Assembly: GCA_021613335.1 (NCBI GenBank)
Contig: JAJTWR010000332.1
Location: 229,501 to 293,500, forward strand
DNA: 64,000 nt
From: Whitmania pigra
Taxonomy: Eukaryota; Annelida; Clitellata; Hirudinida; Haemopidae
Direction of reading: 5' to 3'
Below, one piece after another: positions 46,414 to 64,000 of the stretch. How positions within the stretch are numbered: position 1 is the stretch's first letter; every line of letters starts with the position of its first letter. The translations under genes and the position numbers were made by a program. The notes under the pieces are model-generated. The model saw only the letters and a program-made list of their open reading frames with translations, made no database searches and had not been told where the DNA came from.

Positions 46414-48735
46414 TTATTCGTTACATGTCAGTGATTCTGTTGATGGCTGTGTTTCTCCGACAGCAGTTACAACCACTTTACTTGTGACCACCGTATGCCT
46501 TGGCCTTCCTTTTGTTGGGGAAGTTTTGTCCAAGCTTTCCAATCCAAACTTGGTTACGTCTCTGGATGGATGTGTCGCTAAGGATGTGAGTGATTGTTCC
46601 CCGCTAGATCTGTTTTTGTCGTTATGCCCTTCCTCATTGCATGGAGCTGCAGAATCGTGCCTTTGCGTTTCAACTTGGATGGGGGCTGTTTTGTCCTCGT
46701 TCGTAGTGATGCCTTTGTCCCTGACGGTCGGTTCTGTCCTTGGAAAAACTTGCGGTGCTGGAGTCAATATGTATTGCTGAGGGATGGTTGCAGAGTAATG
46801 CGTGCCAAGAGGTTTGCTCAGAGAAATGTGATTACCAGTCGCCTCTGTAATGAAGTAAGTCGATGGAGCCGGGGGGTTTGCCGGCAAAGGCATGAAGGAT
46901 AGGTCTCCTTGTGCAAGTGTCTGGTTCAAAACGTTGACTGGAAGAAGAGAAAGAACGTTTTGATTTGATGGAAAAATGGTTGAATTCATAGTAGAGTGAT
47001 TGCTAATAAAATTATTTCCATCGCAGCGATGGTAAGGTCCATCTGCTGACGAGAGGTTCACATGGCTGGTCATCTGCTGCGCGTCATTGATGCACGGGAC
47101 AGGAATAACTGCATATTGGTGATTGCGAGTAGATGGAAAGACTTTCTGACTTAGAGGTTCAGATATATCAACATGATTTCGTGGGCCTGTAATTTGAAGT
47201 GAAGGATATTGATAATTGGCATTTAGCTGAGTTTCTTTCGATGCCAAAATCATTCCTGGCTCAGAAATTAAGGCCTTTAGCTGATTTGATTGGAGGAGTG
47301 AATTAAAACTAGAAACTGGTTTAAAATTTGGACAGTTGCGTTGGACGATCATTCCATTTGGTTCGATGAGTGTCGATTTGATGAGTGATTCTCTCGAATG
47401 GGATGCATTATTATTAGAAGTCAAATATTCGCACATGGATTGGGAGTTGTTGAGGGTATCGGCAGATTCATCACAATGGTGGGCAATTCTTGTAGTTTGC
47501 TTAGGAGAAGTTTGAATGGTAGCCAAAGAACTCCCATCGGGCAAATTCGTCATCCAAAAATGAACTCCCGGATGGTTCATGCCACCTTTATTACCAACAA
47601 ATTGATCCACCCCATTCCGTCCCTGACCTGTGAACGTGGATTGATCGAGATGCGATCCAATGCTATCTCCGTACTTTGAGATATTACCAAGTCCTTTAGG
47701 CCTAGAGGTGTTTAGGAAGTCTCTATAACTAGGCCACTGATCGCCAAAAGCGTTCACCAACTCAGATTCATGAAGGCTTTTCGGAGAATTTTCCAGCCCC
47801 AAAAATGATCGATTTCTATCACAGAAAAAGGGTCTATTTTGTCCTATGTCTTTTGATTTCGTGAAATTCGATATTTCTGGATCACTTTCTAAATGGAAAA
47901 TATTTCTTTGTGGACTTGAATCTTTGTTGTGTGATAATGGTGAATCACCTCTGAAACTTGTGTCCGCTGAAGACAGGATGTCGCCAAAAGGTTTTCCACA
48001 TCGCCTTAAACTTCTCGATTTCGCAAACTCTCTGTAAATATCGGCCATCTTTGATTTTTTACCACAAACGAAAGAATCTATTACCGAATTTATATCTGAT
48101 TGATAATCATCATGACTGTGCTTAAAGGATAAATTGGTTTTTGTTGAAGGTTTTCCCATCTTCTCTGACTTAATTGCAGGATGTCTGTCTCTCAAATGGG
48201 AGACCACATTCCTCTCTTTGAATTTCTTAGATTTTAAATTGTCAGAAAGTGTGGGTTTTATCAAAGATTGTTCGATTTCCATCTCCTCGGTTTGAGTTTG
48301 GGTTCCTATGGATTGATTGTCCGAAAAGGTGGCGGAAGACAAACATCGACTGTGTATTTTGATACCTTTATAAGTTTTTGAATCGTCAACTGGCAAGCCC
48401 TTGCTCTTTGTAGATTTGTCATGTGAAGACAGATGAATTCCAGCCTTTCTTCCAGTCAATCCATTCCCAACCGGAATTAAAGTGATATGATTCAATCCAG
48501 TAGAGATTCTGGCTGCAACATCCGGCTTATCCCTTTGAAAATGTGCCTCGGTTAACTCAGCGCTAGGAATAGGTCTTCCTACTGGTATTTGAATGATGAC
48601 AGAATTATTATCTGGCACTCTCTCGCAGATTCCGTGGACTGAGCTTTGACTGGTCCGAATTTTAGAAGGCCCTTTACTGGAATATCTAGTTTTCCGTATG
48701 ACCGGATTTCCAACCGGCAATTGAATAGGCTCCAT
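46414..48735 (-). CDS. Intronless 773-aa protein of unknown function
   Basis: A single open exon of 773 codons, far too long to be chance in 33-35 percent GC sequence. Composition is Ser/Asn/Pro/Gln-rich with no membrane segment, suggesting a largely disordered, intracellular protein. The first 92 residues carry three related motifs: IQLPVGNP (4-11), IQIPVGRP (48-55) and LIPVGNG (86-92), and a later YAVIPVP. There is also a basic middle region (KKSKMADIYREFAKSRSLRR). I do not recognise any domain. It is divergent from KLHL10, with 0.94 kb between the start codons. The start Met is the first in frame. Intronless structure differs from all neighbours except the HECT gene. Confidence 0.75.
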   Translation of the reverse strand: MEPIQLPVGNPVIRKTRYSSKGPSKIRTSQSSVHGICERVPDNNSVIIQIPVGRPIPSAELTEAHFQRDKPDVAARISTGLNHITLIPVGNGLTGRKAGIHLSSHDKSTKSKGLPVDDSKTYKGIKIHSRCLSSATFSDNQSIGTQTQTEEMEIEQSLIKPTLSDNLKSKKFKERNVVSHLRDRHPAIKSEKMGKPSTKTNLSFKHSHDDYQSDINSVIDSFVCGKKSKMADIYREFAKSRSLRRCGKPFGDILSSADTSFRGDSPLSHNKDSSPQRNIFHLESDPEISNFTKSKDIGQNRPFFCDRNRSFLGLENSPKSLHESELVNAFGDQWPSYRDFLNTSRPKGLGNISKYGDSIGSHLDQSTFTGQGRNGVDQFVGNKGGMNHPGVHFWMTNLPDGSSLATIQTSPKQTTRIAHHCDESADTLNNSQSMCEYLTSNNNASHSRESLIKSTLIEPNGMIVQRNCPNFKPVSSFNSLLQSNQLKALISEPGMILASKETQLNANYQYPSLQITGPRNHVDISEPLSQKVFPSTRNHQYAVIPVPCINDAQQMTSHVNLSSADGPYHRCDGNNFISNHSTMNSTIFPSNQNVLSLLPVNVLNQTLAQGDLSFMPLPANPPAPSTYFITEATGNHISLSKPLGTHYSATIPQQYILTPAPQVFPRTEPTVRDKGITTNEDKTAPIQVETQRHDSAAPCNEEGHNDKNRSSGEQSLTSLATHPSRDVTKFGLESLDKTSPTKGRPRHTVVTSKVVVTAVGETQPSTESLTCNE

Positions 48736-49675
48736 ATAGTGCGTTTACTTTCAGTCAATTTATTTAATACTGATTAAAATTAAATGAGCAAATTAAGTGA
48801 GCAATTATTAATCTGATAAGTTAATTGTAAACTGCAGAAACTAAAATTGTTAAGCAAATTCTTTTTATTTCATTATTTCAAAAACTTGTAGTCTTCCCAG
48901 CTAAAAATGTGGTTTTCCACTTTTTGTAAACTTTAATAATTATCTCGAGATTGAGGTACAGATTTTTTAAAGGATCATAACTCGGTGAAAGTATTTAAAA
49001 ATCAGTTAACCATCTTAAATTGAGCTCTTTCCCAAAACTGTAGCGTTAAGATGTTTATGTTTTTGTTACCTCGTTGTTTTTGCATTAATTTGTGAATGAA
49101 ATTTCAGATTTGCTGACGCGGGCTGACGTCAACGAGTAGGTGAAGTTTACTGAAAGTTGGCGCGTCATCTAGAGTTTTTCTAAATATCAACATACCCCAC
49201 GATGCAGGACTTTATAGGATAAAAATAAAGCAAAATGAATTTATTAATCAAGAAAAAAGATTTCGTTTAGAACAAAGAAATACATTTAAATTTATATCAT
49301 TCATAAACGAAGTTTAATTCGCAGGACAGAGCATAACAAAGGCTTCGAAATAGCCGTTTTGGCCGACAAGTAAGAGTTAATAATTTCAAGTGATTTCCAA
49401 TAAAATCTTCTCACCAACAAGTGATCGACCCGATGTCAAAATAAATAATTAAGAAAAATTCATGACGTCGCCATTTTTATTGCAATGTCATCGGACTAAG
49501 AAGTTCAGATCCTTTTCGTCATATGCATATTCGTTATTCCTTGTTCTCTACAGTTGTCATTAAACAAGATGAAAACTTATCTGTGAATACAATATTAATT
49601 GCCAGCTTGTCATGGGTGTTTAGCGATATTATTCTCATTGAGGTGTTTTCAGGTGTCACAGCACATTACCAGTCA
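48736..49675. other. Bidirectional promoter region between the 773-aa gene and KLHL10
   Basis: Contains a perfect CRE palindrome (49124-49131) and the 5' UTR of KLHL10. An acceptor TTTTCAG ending at 49652 suggests that a 5' UTR exon of KLHL10 lies upstream. Confidence 0.5.
49124..49131. promoter_or_regulatory. Full CRE palindrome TGACGTCA
   Basis: TGACGTCA is the consensus CREB/CREM/ATF site. It sits between two divergent genes, 390 bp from the 773-aa start and 545 bp from the KLHL10 start. A half-similar TGACGTCG is at about 49464. Function is inferred from the match alone. Confidence 0.4.
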
Positions 49676-54911
<5,236 letters not shown>

Positions 54912-57900
54912 ACGTGGTTTTATGACGTAATAGTTTGCTGAATGCTGAGTGATGGCAACGTTCCATCAAGAAGAATAAGAAAACTTTACTTACTCATCAT
55001 TGATATCCGATCAAGATTATTGAAATTCAATTAAATAAATAATAAAGTAAATTCAATTTCTATTTTTAAATCGTTAAATGATTGTTCACTCTAATTAACT
55101 GTTTATTTTACAAACTCTTATTTACAAAATGTGGCCTGACCAGCGAAATATTTCTTTCTTTTTGAAATATTTTTAAATGTATTCGTTTTAAATTATGTCT
55201 GTCATTCAACAGGATTATTGACACATCGCAAATAATATTTGATTCATCATAAAGAAAAGTTTTAAATTTCAAATAGGATGTAAAAAAAAGTAAACAATCC
55301 TAAAATGACTCTTTGGTGAAGCAAAATGGTCAGGCTCTGGTTCTTTGAACTTATTTCTACATAAAAATGAATTGCTATAATTTGAAATCACTCAAAACTT
55401 TTACTCCCCCTTCACATTAAAAATACATGGAATGAATAATAGACCATTAATTTATTTAAATACACCCACTGACAAATTCATACAATCAATTTTACGAGAA
55501 GGCAGAGGTTTCGTTAATGTTGGGCCCATATAAAGCCTCCTTACCTTAGACGGGAAGCTTTGTTCTAGCCTGGCGCGGTTTGTCCATTTGTTTAATTGTG
55601 CTTGTTGCTTAAAGATTTCTTTAAAATTTTGTTTATACTGCTACTAATAAATAAAATAATCATGCTCATTTTCAAATGCGCTAAGCATTTTTCTGACTGC
55701 ATTTTGGCCTTTGCCAGCATCGCATATAATAGAAGAGTGCGCACGATCGAAATTAGTCTATATTCTGCAAAATAAAAGTCAAAAGATTGATGAGAAAGTG
55801 CATCGTAAAATTTATATTACAGTAACTAAGATCTCAACTTCGATCTAGCTTCTGAGACGTTGTACCGGCATTAAATATTTTTCTGAGCACGTGTCCACGA
55901 AATAGAGTCTTGGGGGAGCGATTGATTCGTTCGGTAAGTCAGTTTTCTTTTAATATTTAGATAGAAATTTCTGGAGTGGTATGTGAATTTCTGAAATGCA
56001 CTTTAGTAAGAAATGAGTTAACGGGAAAATTTAGAGTAGGGAATGTTTTCGCAAATTGCCTAGTTTACATTTACATCGATGGGCTTAATCAAGACATTTT
56101 TAAAATGACATTTTAAGTTGTCTATTATTATAAATGTCTGATAAATAATTTTTAAGCTGGACTAGTAGATTGATATTTTGTATAAACGAGTTTACAGTGG
56201 TGGTAAAACGTGCCAAGAAAAGATTTGTAAATTAAGCGAATAGATTAGCCAATCATTTGAAAGTTGTGCCTAATAATTAGAAGTAGACTACCCTGAACTT
56301 TTGCCTAGATAATGATTTCTTTTATTTATCACGTGAATGCCTGCGTGATCATCAGTATCTCTTGATTGCCTTACGAACAAGGAATAATTCTGAAGTCAGG
56401 TTTTCTGCTGGTAATATTTGATGTTAGATCTTCTACATTGATTCAAGATTATTGATGTTAAAGTGTCATAAAGTTTATGAGGGAATTGTAGTGCTTTTAC
56501 AAAATTTAGAAACAAGGAGGTGAAAATGTAAGTTTTAATTGTATTTATTGTCCTGACTGCTAAAACATTTTGCCAATGTACCGTATAAGTGTAAAAGTTG
56601 CATTGAGCAGCAATTCATTTGATTTGATGGAATGAATTGATTTCACAATAAATGATTTGCATGAGACAGATACAAGTACTGTTATTAGCATCAGTAGTAA
56701 AACAGCTTCTTGTGAAAGAAGTAAATACAATAATTTCATTGGAAAAATGTGCTTGTAATTTAAAAGTCATGATTTAATATTTAAAATATTGCACAAATAA
56801 TTCAATTTAACTGAAGTTTGCTTAAAAGCAATACTTTTTTGTGGTCAGGCATTAGGTGATTATCTGATAAAACAATGTGCATATTGTTTGTGTATTAGTT
56901 ACTTGCTAGCTAATTAAGAAATTAATGGATCTAATAATCCATTGGTCACTGTAAATTGGTGTGCCCTTGTTTGTGAGGTGTGATTCCATGCAAGGTTCAT
57001 ACAAGCCTCACTAAGACTCTTCCCTAGCAGTCACATTCTTAAGTATCCTCAATGATATTATATTTTCAACATCTAATCTTTTGCATTGACACCTCTTATC
57101 TCATATCTTTTGAATCACAAAATTAACTTGAGAGAATGAGAGCAGCCTGCGGGTTGTGAGGTTTGTTGTAGAAGGATGCTTTTTCAAATATTAAGAATTT
57201 GCTTGCTGTATTGATCAGAAATAAAAGCAAATAAATGTCTAAGATTTGTTTTCATATTGTTTTTGTTTCTTATTCGATGTTATTTCATCTAGAGGAGAAG
57301 CTAAATAGGATATGGATTCAAAATGGCAAAGTTGATGTTTAGGAAATTGGTGGTAATTTGTTTTTTAAGAGTTGATCTTTGACTTACGAAAAATAGTTGC
57401 TTTTGTTAGAAAGTCCATATAACAATGGATCAAATATGAAAGTCCAAGTGTGGATGGATAGTTAAAGGACTTGTTTCTCTTTGAAGCACCTCATATATTA
57501 CATTCCTATCGTTCATCTTTGTAAACAGCATGCCTTCTCTTGGACCTTGACAAATTTACATCTATTTCTTGGTTCACTTCTTGTCTGTATAACTAAGTAA
57601 GGATAACTTGTAAAGAAAATGTTTAAAATGTAGATTTTTAAGGCAGTTTGTTGACTTTTCATTCTTTAAATTATGCCTTCATTGTCTCCTAATGTTTTTA
57701 AATGTAAAAGTTAGACATTTACCCCGAGGGTAAAACCCCATGGGGTGTGGTATGGCCCAGAAGGTACAGTGTTGTTAATTAATTTGATAAGTGGCTTAGA
57801 AAATTTAATGGAATTATGAGAATCTGACTCTTCCTAGTGTTTTATGGCCTACTTTCTTTCAACACTTTCAAAATCTGCTTTCAGCCACAAGATTTTGAAT

Positions 57901-59194
57901 GGTATGTTTGATCATGTTGCCTGGCTTATTTCTGTACATTGTTATTTGCTCGACCATCATTGTTGGCTTTTGACACAGCCCTTCAAGTATTGATTTGTCA
58001 AATAAACAATAGAAAACTATACAATTCCACTGCGAATTTTTTAATCAAAAATTTCTTCTGAATGACTGGGGAATGTTTTCTCGTTAAATGTGCCTGTAAA
58101 TACTATTAAAAATTACATCGTGGAGCAGGTTGTACGTTCATTCAGCTTTAGTTTCGCCTTGCACGCAGATTGGAGATGTTGTGTTGATGATGATAGGATA
58201 GCGGTGATGATGATATAGAGGAGGAATAAGGGAGAACCAAATCATAGAAAGTCTACCTTTGAACAATTCTCTGATGATTTATAGCAGTTCTTCAGTGGAT
58301 TTTGAGGATGGTTTCACGTGAAGATGTTGCTCTTTTTATTGTTTAACAAGAGTTGATCGCTCTTAAGTTTTGTACAACATTACCCTGTTCTAGTTTTGAG
58401 TATCAGTGGAAACATTATTTCTGGCATTATTACGGTGGAATGCATTTCGTAATTTATTGTCTGAGTGAAAATGAGGTCTTGGTTGTTCTCATGATGATAA
58501 ATGAAGTCAATGAGAGCATGTGTTGTTGCACGCTGTCATTGTGTGTTGTTGCACCGTGTTTTATCGAGTTGAATCAAACAAGATTTATTCATGACGTCTT
58601 CTGACGCGATTGGAGGGTCTCTCTCTCAATGACCGAAATCACTGTTCGACCATTCGTCTTAAGTGGAGTGGATGATGGAGATTAAGAAATGCATGTTTTC
58701 TTCTTAATTATTATTACTGTTATTGGTTGCACATTAATATCATGTACTGAAGGTTCGTGTTAGCCTCAAATAGCTTTGATATGCCCATTAATTCAGTGGC
58801 TTCGATTTTTATTGCACAGTTTTAAGTGTTGTCTGTAAATTGAATTGATTTGTTGGTCCAACTTTAACTTTAACTTGAAGAGTAATTTGCGGTTTGTGCT
58901 GATCCCCAGTGCGCTATCCTTTCAACAAGCACTTGTTTTTGATCTATTTAAGATCTACTTAAGTGGATAAGTGGGAGAGTGACAATCTACATTCTATAAA
59001 AACATTTCACTGAAAACAAGCGTCTCAGATGAATGAGCCTTCACCTTGTACAACAATCTTATTAAACGTTGTAATGAAGCTGCGCATGCCATTAATTCTT
59101 GCGCCTTTTGAGATTATTTTGTCGTTGGTCTCTGAGCTCTGAATCTTCGTTGCTATGGTAATTAAAGTAGTCATTTCTTCTCTTTAATAAAGAC
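54912..59194. other. Intergenic region with probable SLC16 5' UTR exon
   Basis: 4.3 kb without a supported coding exon. A probable non-coding exon ends with the donor TCG|GTAAGT at 55933/55934 and contains a CACGTG E-box at 55888-55893. It would splice to the acceptor just before 59193 (TTAATAAAG, then AC, then the ATG). Microsatellite-like GATGATG runs occur at 58183-58215. Confidence 0.45.
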
Positions 59195-62100
59195 ATGACG
59201 AAAAGCAAAACATACGAGGTCACCAGTAGGACAGACGAGGTTGGGAAGGTCAACCATAAAGCTCAACTGAAGGCGGTGCAGGAATCAGAGGACGGCAGTG
59301 ACAAGGAGAGCATTTATGAGGTGCCTCTTCCCCCGGACGGAGGATGGGGATGGGTGGTCATGATTGCCTCCTTCTTCATCAACCTCATCGTCGACGGAGT
59401 TTGCTATACCTTTGGCGTCATTTTCAACGGCCTTTTGGTTAGCTTTGGTGCCAGTGAAACGCTGACTGCTCTGGTCGGTTCCTTAGTTCCTGGGATGTAC
59501 CTCATTGCCGGTGAGTAGAACGTTGAGCTTTCTCGTTTGTTGTAGAAGTTGTAATAACATTAGTATTTCTTCTCATAGTTGTATTAGCTATCGTTCTTTT
59601 ATTAGGAACTGTTTAAGCTGAGTTTAATCTATATATGGTGTAATAATTGTGCATAATTAATTGGTATGATGATCAGTGATGATATACTGTGTACTGTTTT
59701 CATGTTTTCGTGTTCGTGAACTTAGATTCTCTCGTCATTGACAGATGCTAACGCGTTAAAGATCACTAAATCTGCTTTATGTGAACCTTCCCTGAGGTTC
59801 TGCACAATTTCTTCCTTGTGACCCTGTGTGATATCTTTAGCTCGCTTTGATAGCTTTGATCATTAGACATTTCCTTTCAGGGACGGGATGATGATTATAA
59901 TGATGAGCGTCTAGACTTCACATTTTACAAAAGTTCTACTGAAAATTATGATAATGATGTTTCATTATAACAAACATGTGTTGAGTGTTAAACTTGAAGT
60001 TCTTACAACTCGTCATTCTTTATGTTATGAAGTGCTTAGAAATTGTGCTCTTACATTGTAAAACAAAATGAGATCTTTAAAACAGTTCATAAGCTCTCCT
60101 AGTCATTGCCATGCGTGAACATTAAATCTGAATGTGTGTCTGATTGCAAGAAACTCAATGAAAATGTTTCTCAGTATTTTCACTTAAAATTGTAATCGTT
60201 TCAAATTCATGTATTCGCCCTACGTTGTATTTGTTGCATTGTCATCCCGTTCAGAATATTGAAACTTCAAGAAGGCTAGGTTTGTTGTTTAGTTAATAAA
60301 ATGGTAATTCAACAAAAACAAGATATTTTTAGCTCTAGCAAAAGGACAAGGCAAGAGGACTGGCTGGCTTCCTAAGAACACACCCACATTTATTATTGCT
60401 GTCTGATGCAATACTTGCAATACTTGTATCAGATGTTATGAATATTTATGGCTTGCTAAATGTCAGGTCATCTATCAATAGATGTTTTCAAAAATATTGA
60501 TCTTAATTGCATGCTGGATGCACAGTTTAAAACAAATATGAGATTATATGAGGGTTATTAGATTTATTCTCATGCAGGTAGCACAATAATAATAGTAATA
60601 ATGATAATAACATTATTATAACATTAATTTATTTTGACAATCCTGAATTACATCTATTTTCACATCCAGACATTGTTCCATTTGTTAAGTTGACCAATAA
60701 GACTGGATTAATTATTTTGACTGGCCTTTGTAGGGTCAGTGAGTAACCAATATATGTTATTAAATATTTGATAACTAATGTACACTAACAGTGCACTCAG
60801 TAAATTTCTGGTTCATAAAATAGCAGGGGTGAATTTCATAAGTTATGTTAATGCGAATCTCATCAGCTATAGCTATACTTTAGAGTTGGTGGGTGTGCTT
60901 TACAATGTGGAACTCAAGTGGCATCCTGCTGTCTGTGAATTGTCTCAACTCTTGCATTGATGATTCATCATCAAGCATGCTTCGCACCTTCATTTCCGGA
61001 AACTCCTTACACCTGTATTGTCCTTTCACGCTCACTATGGCAGTGCTTACCTGTTTCCCTATTGGCTTTTTCTTGTTATTTTTAATGGCTTTTCTTGGGA
61101 ATACGATTAAAAAATTATTTGAATTCACAGTTTAATTCATGAATTTAAAATTAAAAATTTCTTAAATTTAGTTCTGTTCCAGAGTTTGCATTATAATGTG
61201 TTGCAAAATGATGAACATGACTGATGATAACAGTTTATGTAAAATCCAGCCAATAATTTCTAAACAGAGACCTTGTGGTAGATAGCTTGCACTCTGTTGA
61301 CCTTCTCAGTGTGCATATCTTTAGACTTTAGTTGGTCTTGAGTTGAGTTGGTGTTGTCATTATCTGTTTTGTGTTATACTTTATTATTGTACTATTGCTC
61401 ACAATAGGATGTTATTTTCATTCCAATATTTCAACAGTATTTTGGTTGGCTTGGCCATTATATAATAATATAAATTAATATAATTAATATAAAGTGCTTG
61501 TTAAGATAACACAACAAGCATAATTACAAGGATCCATCATAATAATTGAATTGCATGCAAATAATAACAATCAATTCCCTCACAGGTCCAATTGTAAGTA
61601 TCTTGGCTACCAGGTTTGGATGCAGGAATGTAGCAGTAGTAGGAAGTATTATGGCTGCAGGTTCATTCTTTGCCAGTAGTTTCTCTAACAGCATCATCAT
61701 GATGCTCATCACCTATGGCATCATGGGAGGTCAGTTTAAGCCGATGATGCTTGACACTTTATTGCTCTTACATTGAATTTTATTGCATCGTTTCTATTTG
61801 TGGTGAATAAAGACAATATTTTCAGGAATTGGATTTGGCCTGATGTATCTTCCTTCTATTGTCATGGTCGGTTATTACTTCGACAAGAAAAGAGCCTTGG
61901 CCACGGGAATAGCGGTGTGCGGGTCCGGCATAGGCACGTTCGTGTTCGCCCCTCTGGGTTCTTTCTTGGTGGAGGAGTACGGTTGGAGAGGATGCAACAT
62001 CATCATCTCTGGCATTATCCTCAATGGAGTGGCTTTCAGCATGTGTTTCAGGGCTCTGACCATTGAAAAGAAAAACATCATATCCGAAAGCGAGATCAAG

Positions 62101-63726
62101 TATAGAAGGAGTCACGGAGGCTCGGACGGAGATAACTTGAAGACGAAGAGAAGGATTTCTGAATGTTCTGCCTCTGACGGTGCCATCATCACGGATGAAA
62201 ATGAAGTCATGAACGCACCCGGCGACGGCGCAGGGGATTCTGCAATTCCCACTGTGGCCATCATTAAGCCCCTCATTGGTTCAACCACTAAGGTTACCTT
62301 CGTTATTATCCAGCATCATTCTTTAGCTGTATAGTTCACTTAACAATATAATTGATTATATTTTCTTATGGCATTGTGATAGCATTTGTCCTTAACCATG
62401 GATTTGGAAATGCAGATTGCCAGCAGCAGAATATCGCTGCACCATAGCAGGGCGAGTCTTAAGAGCCACCAGGAAAGACAGACTGATGTTGAGAACCCCA
62501 TGCTCAGGAAAGATGCCCTCTTGGTAGGCAGCCACAGGAACTTGGATGAATATAAGGAGGCCAGAGGTGATGTTGAGGAGTTTACCAAGAAGATGGTGAA
62601 GGAAGACGAACTCAACTACACCAAAGCTGAACAGGTGTTGTTGGAGATCTTTGTGGCATTGAATGGAGTATTCGTTAATTAAGTTCATCATTGTGTTAGG
62701 TTTGTGAGAATATTAACTTTAATTAATATTAATTTTGGCGCAATGGGAAGCTTCAATTTAGATGGAAATGATAAATGAAACCTGTTATTAAGCAGGAAAT
62801 AACTTAATACAAATGTATATTAGAATAATATATATAATTACTTATTATAAATAAATTATAACTAAATAATAACAGGAAATAATCACTACACATCAAGCAA
62901 TGTCTTTATTAGGTTAAGTGAATGTATTTAATATGAATTACTTGTAATTATTGCTGAATAATCAGTTGATTGATTGGTTGTACAGGTGAAGAGGTTCTTG
63001 GTTAAGATGTTTGATTTCTCTCTCCTAAAGTCTCTGACATTCATGCTTCTGGCATTTTCTGGAGTTCTTGTCTTCGCTGGTGAGTGTAATCATTATCATA
63101 TACTTGTACAAAGTCACACGTCTGTGTGACAATTGTGTCAATAAAAATTGGAATAATTATCATTGGTTTGGCCGTACTGGGGTTCTTTGAAGCATGTGCC
63201 TTTTGTTGATCAAATAATAAAAACCAGTTAAGTGTTAAGTTAAGTTAAATATCAGTGACTTAAGTTTTATACAAAAGATTAAAAATTATGTGAGTCAGTA
63301 TTGAATTAAGCTTGTTTTAAAATCCAGCAAATGATTATTGTATAATATCATATAACAAATTTGTGCTTATTCTTTTATTAAAATATTGTACTGAATGTGT
63401 AAAATAAATTGTTATGTGATGCCAACATCTTCCACACGCTCCAGGGTTGTACACGCCGTTCGTCTTCGTGGCTCAGAAAGCCATCAACGACCTCGGCATT
63501 CACGAAAGCAAGGCCAACCTGCTGCTGAGCATCTTGGGTGCCTGCAACACCGTCAGTCGTATCATCACGGGATTCATTTCCGACCTTCCGCGAGTCGACG
63601 TCATCGTCATTCAGAACGTGGCTGCCATCTTGGCTGGTACGGCCACCTGTTTGGTGCCCTTCCTGGACAGCTACGTACTGCTGGCCATCTATGCTGCCTT
63701 CTTTGGAGTTACCATTGGTGAATATC

Positions 63727-63758
<32 letters not shown>

Positions 63759-64000
63759 TTCACATAGTTATCATTTATGGTGAATATCTATATTATTATT
63801 ATTATTGTATTGTATTTATAATACACAATATGCCAGCTTTGATGTGAAAGCAAATATCACGAAGCTTTGAAGTGACAACAAAGTTTGTTCATTCCAGCTG
63901 CCTTTATCGCCCTGCGTTCCATCGTCATGGTGGAAATGCTCGGACTTCAGAAGTTGAACAATGCCTTTGGATTGACTGCCCTCTTCCAAGGCATTGCTGT
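59195..64000 (+). CDS. SLC16 monocarboxylate-transporter-like gene, 5' part
   Basis: Seven exons seen: 59195-59510, 61586-61729, 61826-62292, 62416-62634, 62986-63079, 63445-63717, 63898-64000 (runs off the window). Phases all agree. The N-terminal tail ends with PLPPDGGWGWVV, the SLC16 signature before membrane span 1. Next come YTFGVIFNGLLVSFGAS, GIGFGLMYLPSIVMVGYYFDKKRALATGIAVCGSGIG in the second loop-and-span block, and LGSFLVEEYGWRG. A long charged intracellular loop (about 200-335, exon 4 and half of exon 3) separates the two halves of the 12-span fold. The second half starts with FDFSLLKSLTFMLLAFSG and the last exon contains RSIVMVEMLGLQKLNNAFGL. The order fits the MCT9/12/14 branch, but substrate cannot be told from sequence. 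Plasma-membrane transport of monocarboxylates or related solutes is inferred from the family. A GATE/MCT C-terminus lies outside the window. Confidence 0.9.

Overview
The window is nuclear DNA of an intron-rich, AT-rich animal, probably a bilaterian invertebrate. Protein matches are to animal families (AMFR/gp78, CAB39/MO25, Cab45/SDF4, KLHL10, SLC16 transporters, C-type lectin plus WSC). Genes are split by GT-AG introns full of trinucleotide microsatellites, tRNA-derived SINEs, hAT and pogo-like DNA transposons and decayed LINEs. A lophotrochozoan (annelid or mollusc, perhaps a leech) is my best guess, but no species marker proves it. There is no operon, CRISPR array, rRNA or functional tRNA.

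Layout. 850-5825 (-): a 12-exon transmembrane receptor with signal peptide, two C-type lectin domains, a WSC domain spliced into the first lectin domain, one membrane span and a short tail. 7727-10300 (+): an intronless TRIP12-type HECT ubiquitin ligase with an N-terminal myristoylation-like motif. 10665-12108 (-): a three-exon P-loop NTPase, convergent with it. 12.9-16.7 kb: a transposon cluster (SINE, MITE, internally deleted hAT with a perfect 8-bp target duplication, dead LINE). 17182-23923 (+): AMFR/gp78, an ER ubiquitin ligase with RING, CUE and p97-binding motif, in 15 exons. 24.8-27.2 kb: hAT remnants, one inserted inside a dead LINE. 27753-28938 (-): five phase-consistent exons of an unrecognised protein ending HIEL. 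29.3-32 kb: more retroelement relics. 32632-35129 (+): Cab45/SDF4 with EF hands and a C-terminal HDEF. 36822-44311 (+): CAB39/MO25 with a long Ser/Pro tail. 46414-48735 (-): an intronless 773-residue protein of unknown function, divergent from KLHL10 (49676-54911, +, 11 exons). 59195 to the right edge (+): an SLC16 monocarboxylate-transporter-like gene, cut by the window end.

The genes do not form one pathway. AMFR and the HECT protein both belong to ubiquitin transfer, and KLHL10 is a Cullin-3 adaptor family, so three of the genes concern protein ubiquitination. Cab45, and possibly the HIEL protein, belong to the secretory pathway. I treat this as ordinary animal gene neighbourhood rather than a designed cluster. 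All exon models below were assembled by eye from splice sites, reading phase and family similarity; in every complete model the exon lengths add up to an open frame.
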